Positions 32,736 through 40,062 of a stretch of 42,015 nucleotides of DNA are shown here, piece by piece (position 1 is the first letter of the stretch; the number at the start of each line of letters is the position of its first letter). Source of the DNA: Nitrospirota bacterium. Lineage in GTDB: Bacteria > Nitrospirota > Nitrospiria > SBBL01 > JAADHI01. The position numbers and the translations under genes were made by a program. Under the pieces are notes generated by a model. That model ran no database searches and was not told the DNA's origin. It saw nothing but the letters and a program-made list of their open reading frames with translations. Location: the NCBI GenBank assembly GCA_029261215.1, contig JAJDBT010000098.1, positions 1 to 42,015 on the forward strand. The letters are read 5' to 3'.

Positions 32736-33581
32736 ATGGAAAACCTTGGCTACGAAATCCTGCATGGCATAAGCCTCATCCTGCTCTTTATGCTGATCCT
32801 GCTGATATCCAAAGCGGCCAATGACTTTTTTACGCCCTACAAGCTGGATGAAGAGCTGCACGAGAAAGACAATGTCGCCCTTGCCACAAGCATCGCGGGT
32901 TACCTTTCCGCCACAACCGTTATTTTTATTGGGGCACTTTTAGGCCCGACCAAAGGCATTTTGGCAGATCTCATGAACGTGGGCGGCTACGCCCTGCTGG
33001 GGATTGTCCTTTTAAATCTCTCCCATGAAATCAACGACCGCTTTATCCTGCATCGCTTTTGTAATGTGAAAGAAATCATTGAAGACCGTAACATCGGCGC
33101 AGGCGCGGTGCAATTCGGCTCCTACATGGCTTCAGGCCTCGTCGTCGCCGGATCGATTCACGGCGAAGGCGGCGGCATCGGATCAATTCTCGTCTTTTAT
33201 ATTCTCGGTCAGGCCGCCCTGATTCTCTTCACGGCCTTTTATAACTGGATCACGCCTTTCGACATTCATGATGAAATCGAACAGGACAACGCCGCCGTCG
33301 GGGTGGCCTTTGGCGGTACCTTAACCGCCGTTGGGATTATATTAATGAAAGGCGCCTCCGGGGATTTTGTCAGTTGGGGGCATAACCTTTCCATTTTTGT
33401 TATGGACGCTGCGCTCATCTTCATTCTTTTGCCCGTCGTACGATTCTTTTTTGACAAAGTGATTATGCCGCGCACCTCGCTTGATCATGAGATTCAACAC
33501 GACCGTAATCTGGGCGCGGGTTTTTTGGAAGTGATCGGCGCGATCTCTTTTTCAATTATTTTGCTGTTTGTCATGGGATAA
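32736..33581 (+). CDS. DUF350 (YjfL-like) multi-pass membrane protein
   Basis: A 281-residue inner-membrane protein made of two similar four-TM halves. Each half has a polar, conserved cytoplasmic loop: KLDEELHEKDNVALATSIAG in the first and FDIHDEIEQDNAAVGVAFGG in the second; each ends with a helix followed by another His/Asn-rich loop (EIIEDRNIGAGAVQFGSYMA and LDHEIQHDRNLGAGFLEVIG). This internal repeat, with EI/DN/GAG motifs, is the DUF350 hallmark. YjfL in E. coli is about 130 residues, so this is a duplicated long form. Function unknown; the repeated acidic/Asn loops suggest a transport or cation or polyamine-binding role (inference). Confidence 0.88.
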   Translation: MENLGYEILHGISLILLFMLILLISKAANDFFTPYKLDEELHEKDNVALATSIAGYLSATTVIFIGALLGPTKGILADLMNVGGYALLGIVLLNLSHEINDRFILHRFCNVKEIIEDRNIGAGAVQFGSYMASGLVVAGSIHGEGGGIGSILVFYILGQAALILFTAFYNWITPFDIHDEIEQDNAAVGVAFGGTLTAVGIILMKGASGDFVSWGHNLSIFVMDAALIFILLPVVRFFFDKVIMPRTSLDHEIQHDRNLGAGFLEVIGAISFSIILLFVMG

Positions 33582-33614
33582 GCACATCAGATTGACCTTC
33601 CCTTTGGAGCTTCA

Positions 33615-34199
33615 ATGAACAAGATCGACCAAAAAGATAAAGTCCAGACCGCAATGGCTCTCATCGGTTTTGCCATGCTTAGTTTTGTGACCGCCCTAGC
33701 CTTCAATTTGACCACAGGCACACTCATCTCGGAAGTCCTGCCTGCCGCAGGCGGCGTCGTCGGGCCAATCCAGGTTGAAAAAGATCGCACGGTTTACCAG
33801 ATTAAAGTCGAGCAAAGCGTTGGTCGTGACGGGGCCTGGAACCAGGTGACCGGAGAAATCCTGGATGAAAAGAAAGAACCCCTCTTTAGTTTTGGAGAAG
33901 AATTCTGGGCCGAATCAGGCTATGACGATGGTGGTCGATGGTCGGAACAGAAAACGGACTACGATATCAAGATCACGCTGCAAAAGGGCACCTATTTTCT
34001 GGGCCTGGAATCCGAAAATCAGGATGCCAGCCTCAGTCAGGTTCGGGTGAGCGTCAAGAAAAAAGGGGGCAGCGCCGTCCCCTTTTTCACAGCGGGCATT
34101 ATCGCCCTCATAATAGGCGTGGTCATGAACGAAATGGCAAAAGGCACCATCAGTCGAGGCTTAAAAAGTATGGACACAGGGGCAAATCGATGGGAATAA
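33615..34199 (+). CDS. Two-TM protein with extracytoplasmic beta domain (PspA-cluster associated)
   Basis: A 194-residue membrane protein. TM1 (QTAMALIGFAMLSFVTALAF) and TM2 (AVPFFTAGIIALIIGVVM) flank an approximately 110-residue domain that should lie outside the cytoplasm: GPIQVEKDRTVYQIKVEQSV, EEFWAESGYDDGGRWSE, and YDIKITLQKGTYFLGLESEN. The pattern of strands resembles a jelly-roll or PPC-like sandwich. No family is recognised with certainty. It overlaps the start of the next gene by 10 bases. Position in the operon suggests it is a partner of the DUF350 channel-like protein. Confidence 0.75.
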   Translation: MNKIDQKDKVQTAMALIGFAMLSFVTALAFNLTTGTLISEVLPAAGGVVGPIQVEKDRTVYQIKVEQSVGRDGAWNQVTGEILDEKKEPLFSFGEEFWAESGYDDGGRWSEQKTDYDIKITLQKGTYFLGLESENQDASLSQVRVSVKKKGGSAVPFFTAGIIALIIGVVMNEMAKGTISRGLKSMDTGANRWE

Positions 34200-34456
34200 A
34201 AAAGAAACCTGTTTTGAATAATCAAAAAGGCGGCATTATTTTGGGCGTCGGACTCTTTCTCGTGGTGATCTATATTTTCCTGCTTTCACTCAGCTTTCGT
34301 GGGTGGGGCTATCCCATGTTTTATGGCGGTTATGCCTACGGGCCCTCATTTTGGTATTGGGGCGGCCCGCGTTATTACGGCGGCGGCCCAAGCGTGCGCA
34401 CCGGCAGCACTGGCGGCCCCAGTCGCATGGGAGGCGGCCCAGGGGCCGGAAAATAA
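34190..34456 (+). CDS. Small Gly/Tyr-rich single-TM peptide
   Basis: An 88-residue peptide. A basic N-terminus (MGIKKKPVLNNQKG) precedes one TM (GIILGVGLFLVVIYIFLLSL), and then a low-complexity tail of Gly, Tyr, Trp, Pro and Ser (for example YPMFYGGYAYGPSFWYWGGP). The chosen ATG at 34190 overlaps the upstream gene's end by 10 bases, giving translational coupling; the longer frame to 33938 is a shadow. Its stop abuts the start of the spermidine synthase gene. Similar short aromatic-glycine tails are seen in other PspA/DUF350 clusters (recollection, not checked). Confidence 0.72.
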   Translation: MGIKKKPVLNNQKGGIILGVGLFLVVIYIFLLSLSFRGWGYPMFYGGYAYGPSFWYWGGPRYYGGGPSVRTGSTGGPSRMGGGPGAGK

Positions 34457-36004
34457 GTGCCAGACATAAACACCGCCGCACCCGAAACCGGGTCGCGGAA
34501 AGAAGTTTCCATCCTCATTATTTCGATTTTCATCGCGGGCCTCTGTTCGATTATTTACGAACTGCTTATCAGTACCGCCTCCTCCTATTTTCTGGGCGAC
34601 AGCGTCAAACAATTTTCCATCACCATCGGGCTGTACATGGCCGCGATGGGCATCGGTTCCTATTTTTCACGCCTGATCAAGACAAACCTGCTCTCCAAAT
34701 TTATCGCCGTCGAAATCCTGCTCGGGTTTTTAGGCGGCATGAGCGTCCCCATCCTCTATTTTTGTTACGCCTATACCGACATGTACTCGCTCTACATGGT
34801 CATCGTCATACTGGCCATTGGTGTTTTAATCGGCCTTGAAATTCCGCTGCTCACGCGCATCATGCAGCGTTATTACACCCTGAAGATCAATATCTCCACC
34901 GTACTTTCCATCGATTACCTGGGTGCGCTCATCGCCACCCTGCTTTTTCCATTTATATTGCTGCCCTTTCTGGGCACTTTTAAAAGCTCGCTCTTTTTTG
35001 GCTTGATCAACATGGGCATCGGCTTTTTAAACCTTTGGTGTTTCCGGGAAACGCTGCAACTTCAGCGGCGCCGGGTTTATATGATGGCCTCGCTCGTGGT
35101 TTCCCTCGCGCTTTTGACCGTCTTTCTCTCCGCGCCCTTTTTCCTCAAGCAATGGAGCAACAGCCTCTATGAAGACCGCATTATTTTTTCACAGCAAACC
35201 CGCTATCAAAAAATCATCCTCACCAAAAACAAGGACGACATTCGTTTGTTTTTAGATGGCAATCTTCAATTCTCTTCCATCGACGAATACCGCTACCACG
35301 AAGCCCTCGTGCACATCCCCTTCGGGCTCGCAAAAAAACGATCCCGTGTCCTGCTTTTAGGCGGGGGCGACGGACTGGCGATTCGGGAAATGCTAAAATA
35401 CCCGGATGTCGAACACATCACCGTCGTGGATATCGACCCCGCAATGACCCAAATTTCAAAAGAAAACCGGCACATCCGCCACATGAACAAAGACAGCCTG
35501 CAAAATCCGCGCGTCAAGATTGTGAATGCCGATGCCTTTATCTTCTTAAAAGAAGGACAGGAAGACTATGACCTCATCATCGCCGACCTGCCCGATCCCA
35601 ACAACACCAGCCTTTCACGGCTCTACAGCCAAACCTTTTATCAACTCGTGCGCGCACGCCTTTCACCGCACGGAATCTTTCTGACACAGGCAACCAGTCC
35701 GTATTATGCAAAACAGGCCTTTTGGTGTATCAACACCACTATTCAATCTGCCGGACTCAAAACGGCACCTTATCATCTCTACATTCCCTCTTTCGGAGAT
35801 TGGGGCTTTGTCCTCGCCGCACGGGATGCCCTAGACCCAACGGCGGTTAAAATAGAAGTCCCCACACAATATTTAGAAGAAAACATCCTGCAAAGCCTCT
35901 TCGCCTTTTCCAAAGACATGATGGAAGAAGAAACCGAACCCAGCACCCTGGATCAACCCGTCATCCTGAGCTATTACCTCAAAGGCTGGCGGCATTGGAA
36001 TTAG
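34457..36004 (+). CDS. speE: Membrane-anchored spermidine synthase (polyamine aminopropyltransferase)
   Basis: A 515-residue fusion of an N-terminal integral membrane domain (about 7-8 TMs, residues 15-235) and a C-terminal spermidine-synthase-fold methyltransferase-like domain. The catalytic half shows YQKIILTKN, LFLDGNLQFSSIDEYRYHEA, the decarboxylated-SAM site LLLGGGDGLAIREM (about 298-312), VVDIDPAMTQIS and the proton-acceptor region DLIIADLPDP. It would transfer an aminopropyl group from decarboxylated S-adenosylmethionine to putrescine or a related amine at the membrane surface. A GTG directly follows the preceding stop. No SAM decarboxylase is in the cluster. It is the last gene of the operon. 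Confidence 0.9.
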   Translation: MPDINTAAPETGSRKEVSILIISIFIAGLCSIIYELLISTASSYFLGDSVKQFSITIGLYMAAMGIGSYFSRLIKTNLLSKFIAVEILLGFLGGMSVPILYFCYAYTDMYSLYMVIVILAIGVLIGLEIPLLTRIMQRYYTLKINISTVLSIDYLGALIATLLFPFILLPFLGTFKSSLFFGLINMGIGFLNLWCFRETLQLQRRRVYMMASLVVSLALLTVFLSAPFFLKQWSNSLYEDRIIFSQQTRYQKIILTKNKDDIRLFLDGNLQFSSIDEYRYHEALVHIPFGLAKKRSRVLLLGGGDGLAIREMLKYPDVEHITVVDIDPAMTQISKENRHIRHMNKDSLQNPRVKIVNADAFIFLKEGQEDYDLIIADLPDPNNTSLSRLYSQTFYQLVRARLSPHGIFLTQATSPYYAKQAFWCINTTIQSAGLKTAPYHLYIPSFGDWGFVLAARDALDPTAVKIEVPTQYLEENILQSLFAFSKDMMEEETEPSTLDQPVILSYYLKGWRHWN

Positions 36005-36028
36005 ATTAAAAGGAAGTGTGTCTACACA

Positions 36029-36745
36029 TTGGGAAACGAGTCAAAGAAAAAAATGTCGCAATATCGTCCGATACTATACGGTTCTCTTCTTGCTATCGGA
36101 GTTTCTTCTCTTGTAGCGGCATGGTATCTACCTATAAATGAAATATCAAAATCGATTGTAGCTTTGCCCTTTGTTGGTGCTTTATTTTCCGCTTTATTCC
36201 AATTAATAAGGGACAAGTCTTCATTTATTAATGACACAGTAAAACAACGTCGAGAGCATGCTTTTGTAGTCGCGGCTACTTCTCATATGTCAAAAGTGGT
36301 TTTTGATAAGCATGTCGCGTTTGGCGAAGCTTACATAGAGGAATTGCTGAACGTATTGGGGAAAATTATTGCTGAAGGTCCAACCGAAAAGGCAATTGGC
36401 TATACACAACCATTATACGACGTTAGAAGAAAATATCGACTTTGGATTTCTTCGGATACGGCAACGGCTCTCGATGAATTTGAAGGAAAGATGCTGAAAA
36501 TGGGTACTTCCCATTTGGTATGGGCCGCAACACGAGGCGAAGACGGTTCTCATAAAAAGCTCGACGAGGCTAATGAATTGTTTTTAGAGATAACACACTT
36601 GGATAAAAAAAACCGTAGTTCCCCTGAAGTTAAAACAAAGGAACACCAAGGATATAACTTGGTGATTAATCATTTTCAAGAAATTCTTGGAATTGAAAAG
36701 TTAACGAAACTAAGAGACACGGTTTTAGATCAAAAGAGTAATTGA
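36029..36745 (+). CDS. Two-TM protein of unknown function
   Basis: I do not recognise this 238-residue protein. Two TM segments near the N-terminus (ILYGSLLAIGVSSLVAAWYL and KSIVALPFVGALFSALFQLI) are followed by a cytosolic, mostly helical part of about 165 residues rich in charged residues (RREHAFVVAATSHMSKVVFD, EELLNVLGKIIAEGPTEK, LWISSDTATALDEFEGK). The plan recalls SLATT-type sensors, but no family motif is certain. The start is TTG at 36029 or ATG at 36053, neither with a strong ribosome site. The gene is visibly richer in A/T than its neighbours, which suggests transfer. It may be an independent or defence-related insertion after the PspA operon. Confidence 0.65.
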   Translation: MGNESKKKMSQYRPILYGSLLAIGVSSLVAAWYLPINEISKSIVALPFVGALFSALFQLIRDKSSFINDTVKQRREHAFVVAATSHMSKVVFDKHVAFGEAYIEELLNVLGKIIAEGPTEKAIGYTQPLYDVRRKYRLWISSDTATALDEFEGKMLKMGTSHLVWAATRGEDGSHKKLDEANELFLEITHLDKKNRSSPEVKTKEHQGYNLVINHFQEILGIEKLTKLRDTVLDQKSN

Positions 36746-36779
36746 TTTTAATGACACCAACACGATACCCACAACTTCA

Positions 36780-38921
36780 ATGAAGTCCCGCCACGCAACA
36801 ACCTGCTTTTTCCTTATCTCATTAATTGTTCTTTCTACTCCGCCGAAAACAAGCCACGCCCAGGAACTCCCTAAACGCACACTCACGGCGATTCCTGTCG
36901 GTGATGAAGTCATCGAAATCGATGGGCTGCTTAATGAACGTCTTTGGCAGACCGGGGCGGCGGCAACGCAATTCATACAACAGGAGCCGCATGTCGGCAC
37001 CGACGCAAAGGCAGTCTCTGTTGTTCGCATGGCTTACGATGCACAATATCTTTACATCGGAGCGCTGTTAAATGATCCCGAACCGGACGCGGTTCAGGCG
37101 GACGAGCGGCAGGAGGACGGGCTGTTTGATCGAAGCGATTCCTTTGCCGTGCTCATCGACAGCTATCACGATCACCAAAACGCCTTTTTCTTTGAAACAA
37201 ATCCGCTTTCAGCGGTCTCCGACGCCCTCGTGAGCCAGGAAGGCACCCAAGTGAATCGGGACTGGGACGGTTCCTGGCGCGTTTCGGCGCGCCGAACCCC
37301 GACGGGCTGGTCGGCGGAGTTTCGTATTCCCTTTGAAACGCTGCGTTTTCGGCCGGGCGATGCGCAAACCTGGGGCGTACAATTTCGCCGCCGCGTGCCG
37401 CATTTGAAAGAAATTTCCTTTTGGAACCCTCTCACCTCGGAGCAGGATTTTTTTGAAATCTCGCGTTCCGGACATCTGGAAGGCATTGAACCCACCCAGC
37501 GCATTCGGCCTTTAATCATTAAACCTTACGTCAAAGAATCCTATCAAAAAGACACGACAACGGGAAACGACCGCTCCGACACCGAATTTGACGGGGGCAT
37601 GGATTTTCGATATCGCTTCCGCACAAACCTGACCCTAGATCTCACCTACAACACGGATTTTGCGGAAACAGAGGTGGACCGCTTTCAGGCCAACCTCACG
37701 CGCTTCCCCCTTTTTTTTCCGGAAAAACGCGAGTTCTTTTTGGAAGGCAAGGGGTATTATGATTTTGGCCTCTCCGGCCGGGTACAGCCTTTTTTCAGCC
37801 GACGCATCGGACTCATCAACCGGGAAGCCATTCCGATTCTCGGCGGGGGAAAAATGAGCGGGAAGGTCGGCCCTTACGGCATCGGCACCCTCTTTATGAA
37901 AACAGAATCGGAGCATGGGAATCCCGGCGAGCGTTTTGGCGTCTTCCGGCTTTCAAGAGATCTGGGGCTTCGTTCCAATATTGGGATGATTGCGACAGGA
38001 CGCAAAGACCCGGACAATCCTCACAAGGAGACACTCGGTTTTGACGGCGTTTTTGCACCCAATCAATACTTAAGCACAAATGCGTTCTGGTTGTCTTCAG
38101 ACAGCAGCGATCCCACAGAGCAGGGAGAGGCTTCTTTTGGCGAGATCACCTGGCGCGATCCCTTTTGGCGGATTCAGTTAAATCATTTGCGTATCGATGA
38201 AGATTTCGACCCCGCGCTGGGTTTTGTTCAGCAAACGGATCTGCGCGAGACGTATGGATATGTGGATATCCGGCCGCAGCCCGAAGGCGGGATCGTGCGA
38301 GAATATGGGTTTAAAACAGAAATAACCTATCAAACGGATGATCGCGGCGGTTTTCTTTATCAAAGCAACTACAACCGCTTTCAGGCCGATTTTCGTTCTG
38401 GAGATTTTTTATTAATCAGTGTGGACCCGCAACGCGAGCGGCCCGAAGAATTTGATATTCGGCCGGGGATCACAATTCCTCAGAGAACGTATGAATACAC
38501 ACACACCAATATTTATTTCAGCAGCGATACGCGGCGGCCACTTTCCAGCATTGTCAGTCTTTTGTGGGGCGGTTATTACGGCGGCCGGAGAACCTCGCTC
38601 GACATTATCCTGACGACGGCCCCAAGAGAAGGCGTAAAAGTCGGGGCAGGCTGGGAGATCGATTGGATCCGTCTGCCGCAAGGGGATTTCTCGGCTCAGA
38701 TCCTCAGTGCAGACATCGCCTGGTCCCTCAGCAACAGGCTGCTGCTTCAGGGGTTGTTTCAATGGGACAAGGAAGAAAACTCGACGGCCGCCAATCTCCG
38801 TCTTTCATGGGAATATTACGAGCGCAGCTGGTTTTATTTCATCATCAACCCCGCCCATCAGCGCGACGGGAATACCTTAAGTATCCTCACAAAAATAACC
38901 TTTCAGTGGGAACCGCTGTAA
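36780..38921 (+). CDS. DUF5916 outer-membrane protein with CBM9-like domain
   Basis: A 713-residue exported protein. A signal peptide (to about SHAQ, residue 28) is followed by a CBM9-like domain of about 190 residues: VIEIDGLLNERLWQTGAAAT, VRMAYDAQYLYIGALLNDPE, SDSFAVLIDSYHDHQNAFFF and GWSAEFRIPFETLRF. The remainder is a DUF5916 barrel-like region with LDLTYNTDFAETEVDR, FFPEKREFFLEG and many aromatic-ended strands. The last strand ends FQWEPL. DUF5916 proteins are common in Bacteroidota and some Gemmatimonadota and Nitrospirota and of unknown role; the N-terminal domain suggests glycan binding. No sugar-degrading genes are near. The ATG at 36780 has no clear ribosome site and overlaps the stop of a 10-codon frame starting at 36751. 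Confidence 0.85.
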   Translation: MKSRHATTCFFLISLIVLSTPPKTSHAQELPKRTLTAIPVGDEVIEIDGLLNERLWQTGAAATQFIQQEPHVGTDAKAVSVVRMAYDAQYLYIGALLNDPEPDAVQADERQEDGLFDRSDSFAVLIDSYHDHQNAFFFETNPLSAVSDALVSQEGTQVNRDWDGSWRVSARRTPTGWSAEFRIPFETLRFRPGDAQTWGVQFRRRVPHLKEISFWNPLTSEQDFFEISRSGHLEGIEPTQRIRPLIIKPYVKESYQKDTTTGNDRSDTEFDGGMDFRYRFRTNLTLDLTYNTDFAETEVDRFQANLTRFPLFFPEKREFFLEGKGYYDFGLSGRVQPFFSRRIGLINREAIPILGGGKMSGKVGPYGIGTLFMKTESEHGNPGERFGVFRLSRDLGLRSNIGMIATGRKDPDNPHKETLGFDGVFAPNQYLSTNAFWLSSDSSDPTEQGEASFGEITWRDPFWRIQLNHLRIDEDFDPALGFVQQTDLRETYGYVDIRPQPEGGIVREYGFKTEITYQTDDRGGFLYQSNYNRFQADFRSGDFLLISVDPQRERPEEFDIRPGITIPQRTYEYTHTNIYFSSDTRRPLSSIVSLLWGGYYGGRRTSLDIILTTAPREGVKVGAGWEIDWIRLPQGDFSAQILSADIAWSLSNRLLLQGLFQWDKEENSTAANLRLSWEYYERSWFYFIINPAHQRDGNTLSILTKITFQWEPL

Positions 38922-39046
38922 GATTAAAAAGAACAAATAGATTGTAAATTTTTATTTTATTCTTGTAATATGCAAGAAAATTAACTACCCGATTGGTACT
39001 CCCTCGCGACAACGATACCTTTTTATAAATTTAGATGGAGTTTGAC

Positions 39047-40060
39047 ATGAAAAGACCACTTTCACTTGATCTTTTTGCTGGTGCTGGAGGTCTATCGCTC
39101 GGGCTCCGCTGGGCAGGGTTCAAAACCATCGGCGCGATTGAGATTGACCCTGTTGCTACGCTCTCATATTCTCACAACCACCCTGAGGTACAGGTTTGGA
39201 ATGACGACATACGAACAATTTCTCCTAAATCGATCTTACAAGAGCTTCGACTAAAAACAGGGGAGTTGGACTTACTCGCTGGCTGTCCGCCATGCCAAGG
39301 CTTCTCAACTCTTAGAACTAAAAACGGTCGGCGTGCCAATCACGACCCTCGAAATGACCTAGTCAAACAAATGAGTCGGTTCATCCGTGGACTCCAACCA
39401 AAAGCGATTATGCTCGAAAACGTTCCTGGCCTCGCTCGTGATAAACGTTTCACCATTTTTATTCAGGATCTTGAGAAATCTAGTTACACCGTCAAGTGGG
39501 CAGTTCTAAATGCAGAAAATTACGGGGTCGCCCAACGACGGAAACGCTTGGTGATGCTTGCGAGTCGCGTCGGTGATATCCGGTTCCCTCAATTATCTTT
39601 TCAAAAAGTAACAGTGAGAGAGATAATTGGGAGCCTGATTGAACCAAACACGTCAACAGATCCCCTCCACAATGTTCGAGAAAATCGTAAAGAATCAGTC
39701 CGAAAAATTATCGAACTCATTCCTAAAGACGGAGGGAGCCGAGGCGATCTCCCTGATGAGTATCAACTCAAGTGCCATCAACGTATACGAGGTTTTCATG
39801 ATATTTATGGGCGTCTGGCGTGGGACTCCGTTGCCCCCACAATGACCAGCGGGTGCCTCAATCCCTCAAAAGGGAGATTTCTTCATCCTTCTCAAAACAG
39901 AGCAATCACACCTAGAGAAGCAGCATTACTACAATCTTTCCCGGAAGATTATTGGTTCTCATCAAAACGGGGAAAAGGGCACCTTGCGCTTCAAATCGGA
40001 AACGCTTTCCCGCCTAAAATGATTGAAAAAGTTGCAAATCCCTCTAATTTCGGACTTTAG
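39047..40060 (+). CDS. DNA (cytosine-5) methyltransferase
   Basis: A 337-residue C5-cytosine methyltransferase. All main motifs are present: I DLFAGAGGLSLGLRWAG, the SAM-binding EIDPVA, IV with the catalytic cysteine GCPPCQGFSTLR (about Cys83), VI ENVPGL, VIII QRRKRL, IX TPREAALLQSFPEDY and X QIGNAFPPKMIEKV. The enzyme should be active. The ATG at 39047 has GGAG six bases upstream; ATG at 39035 lies ahead of that site. The target-recognition region is between VIII and IX and cannot be read by eye. It is followed after two bases by an OLD-like ATPase gene, so the two are probably one unit. No typical type II endonuclease is adjacent. Confidence 0.95.
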   Translation: MKRPLSLDLFAGAGGLSLGLRWAGFKTIGAIEIDPVATLSYSHNHPEVQVWNDDIRTISPKSILQELRLKTGELDLLAGCPPCQGFSTLRTKNGRRANHDPRNDLVKQMSRFIRGLQPKAIMLENVPGLARDKRFTIFIQDLEKSSYTVKWAVLNAENYGVAQRRKRLVMLASRVGDIRFPQLSFQKVTVREIIGSLIEPNTSTDPLHNVRENRKESVRKIIELIPKDGGSRGDLPDEYQLKCHQRIRGFHDIYGRLAWDSVAPTMTSGCLNPSKGRFLHPSQNRAITPREAALLQSFPEDYWFSSKRGKGHLALQIGNAFPPKMIEKVANPSNFGL

Positions 40061-40062
40061 TA

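Noticed and set aside
34303-34839. 178-codon Arg/His-rich plus-strand frame overlapping the small peptide and spermidine synthase
   Set aside because: Out-of-frame shadow; both overlapped genes have coherent TM and enzyme features.
36751-36783. Ten-codon frame overlapping the DUF5916 start (ATGA-type overlap)
   Set aside because: Could be a coupling leader, but it is too short and lacks a ribosome site; noted only in the gene entry.
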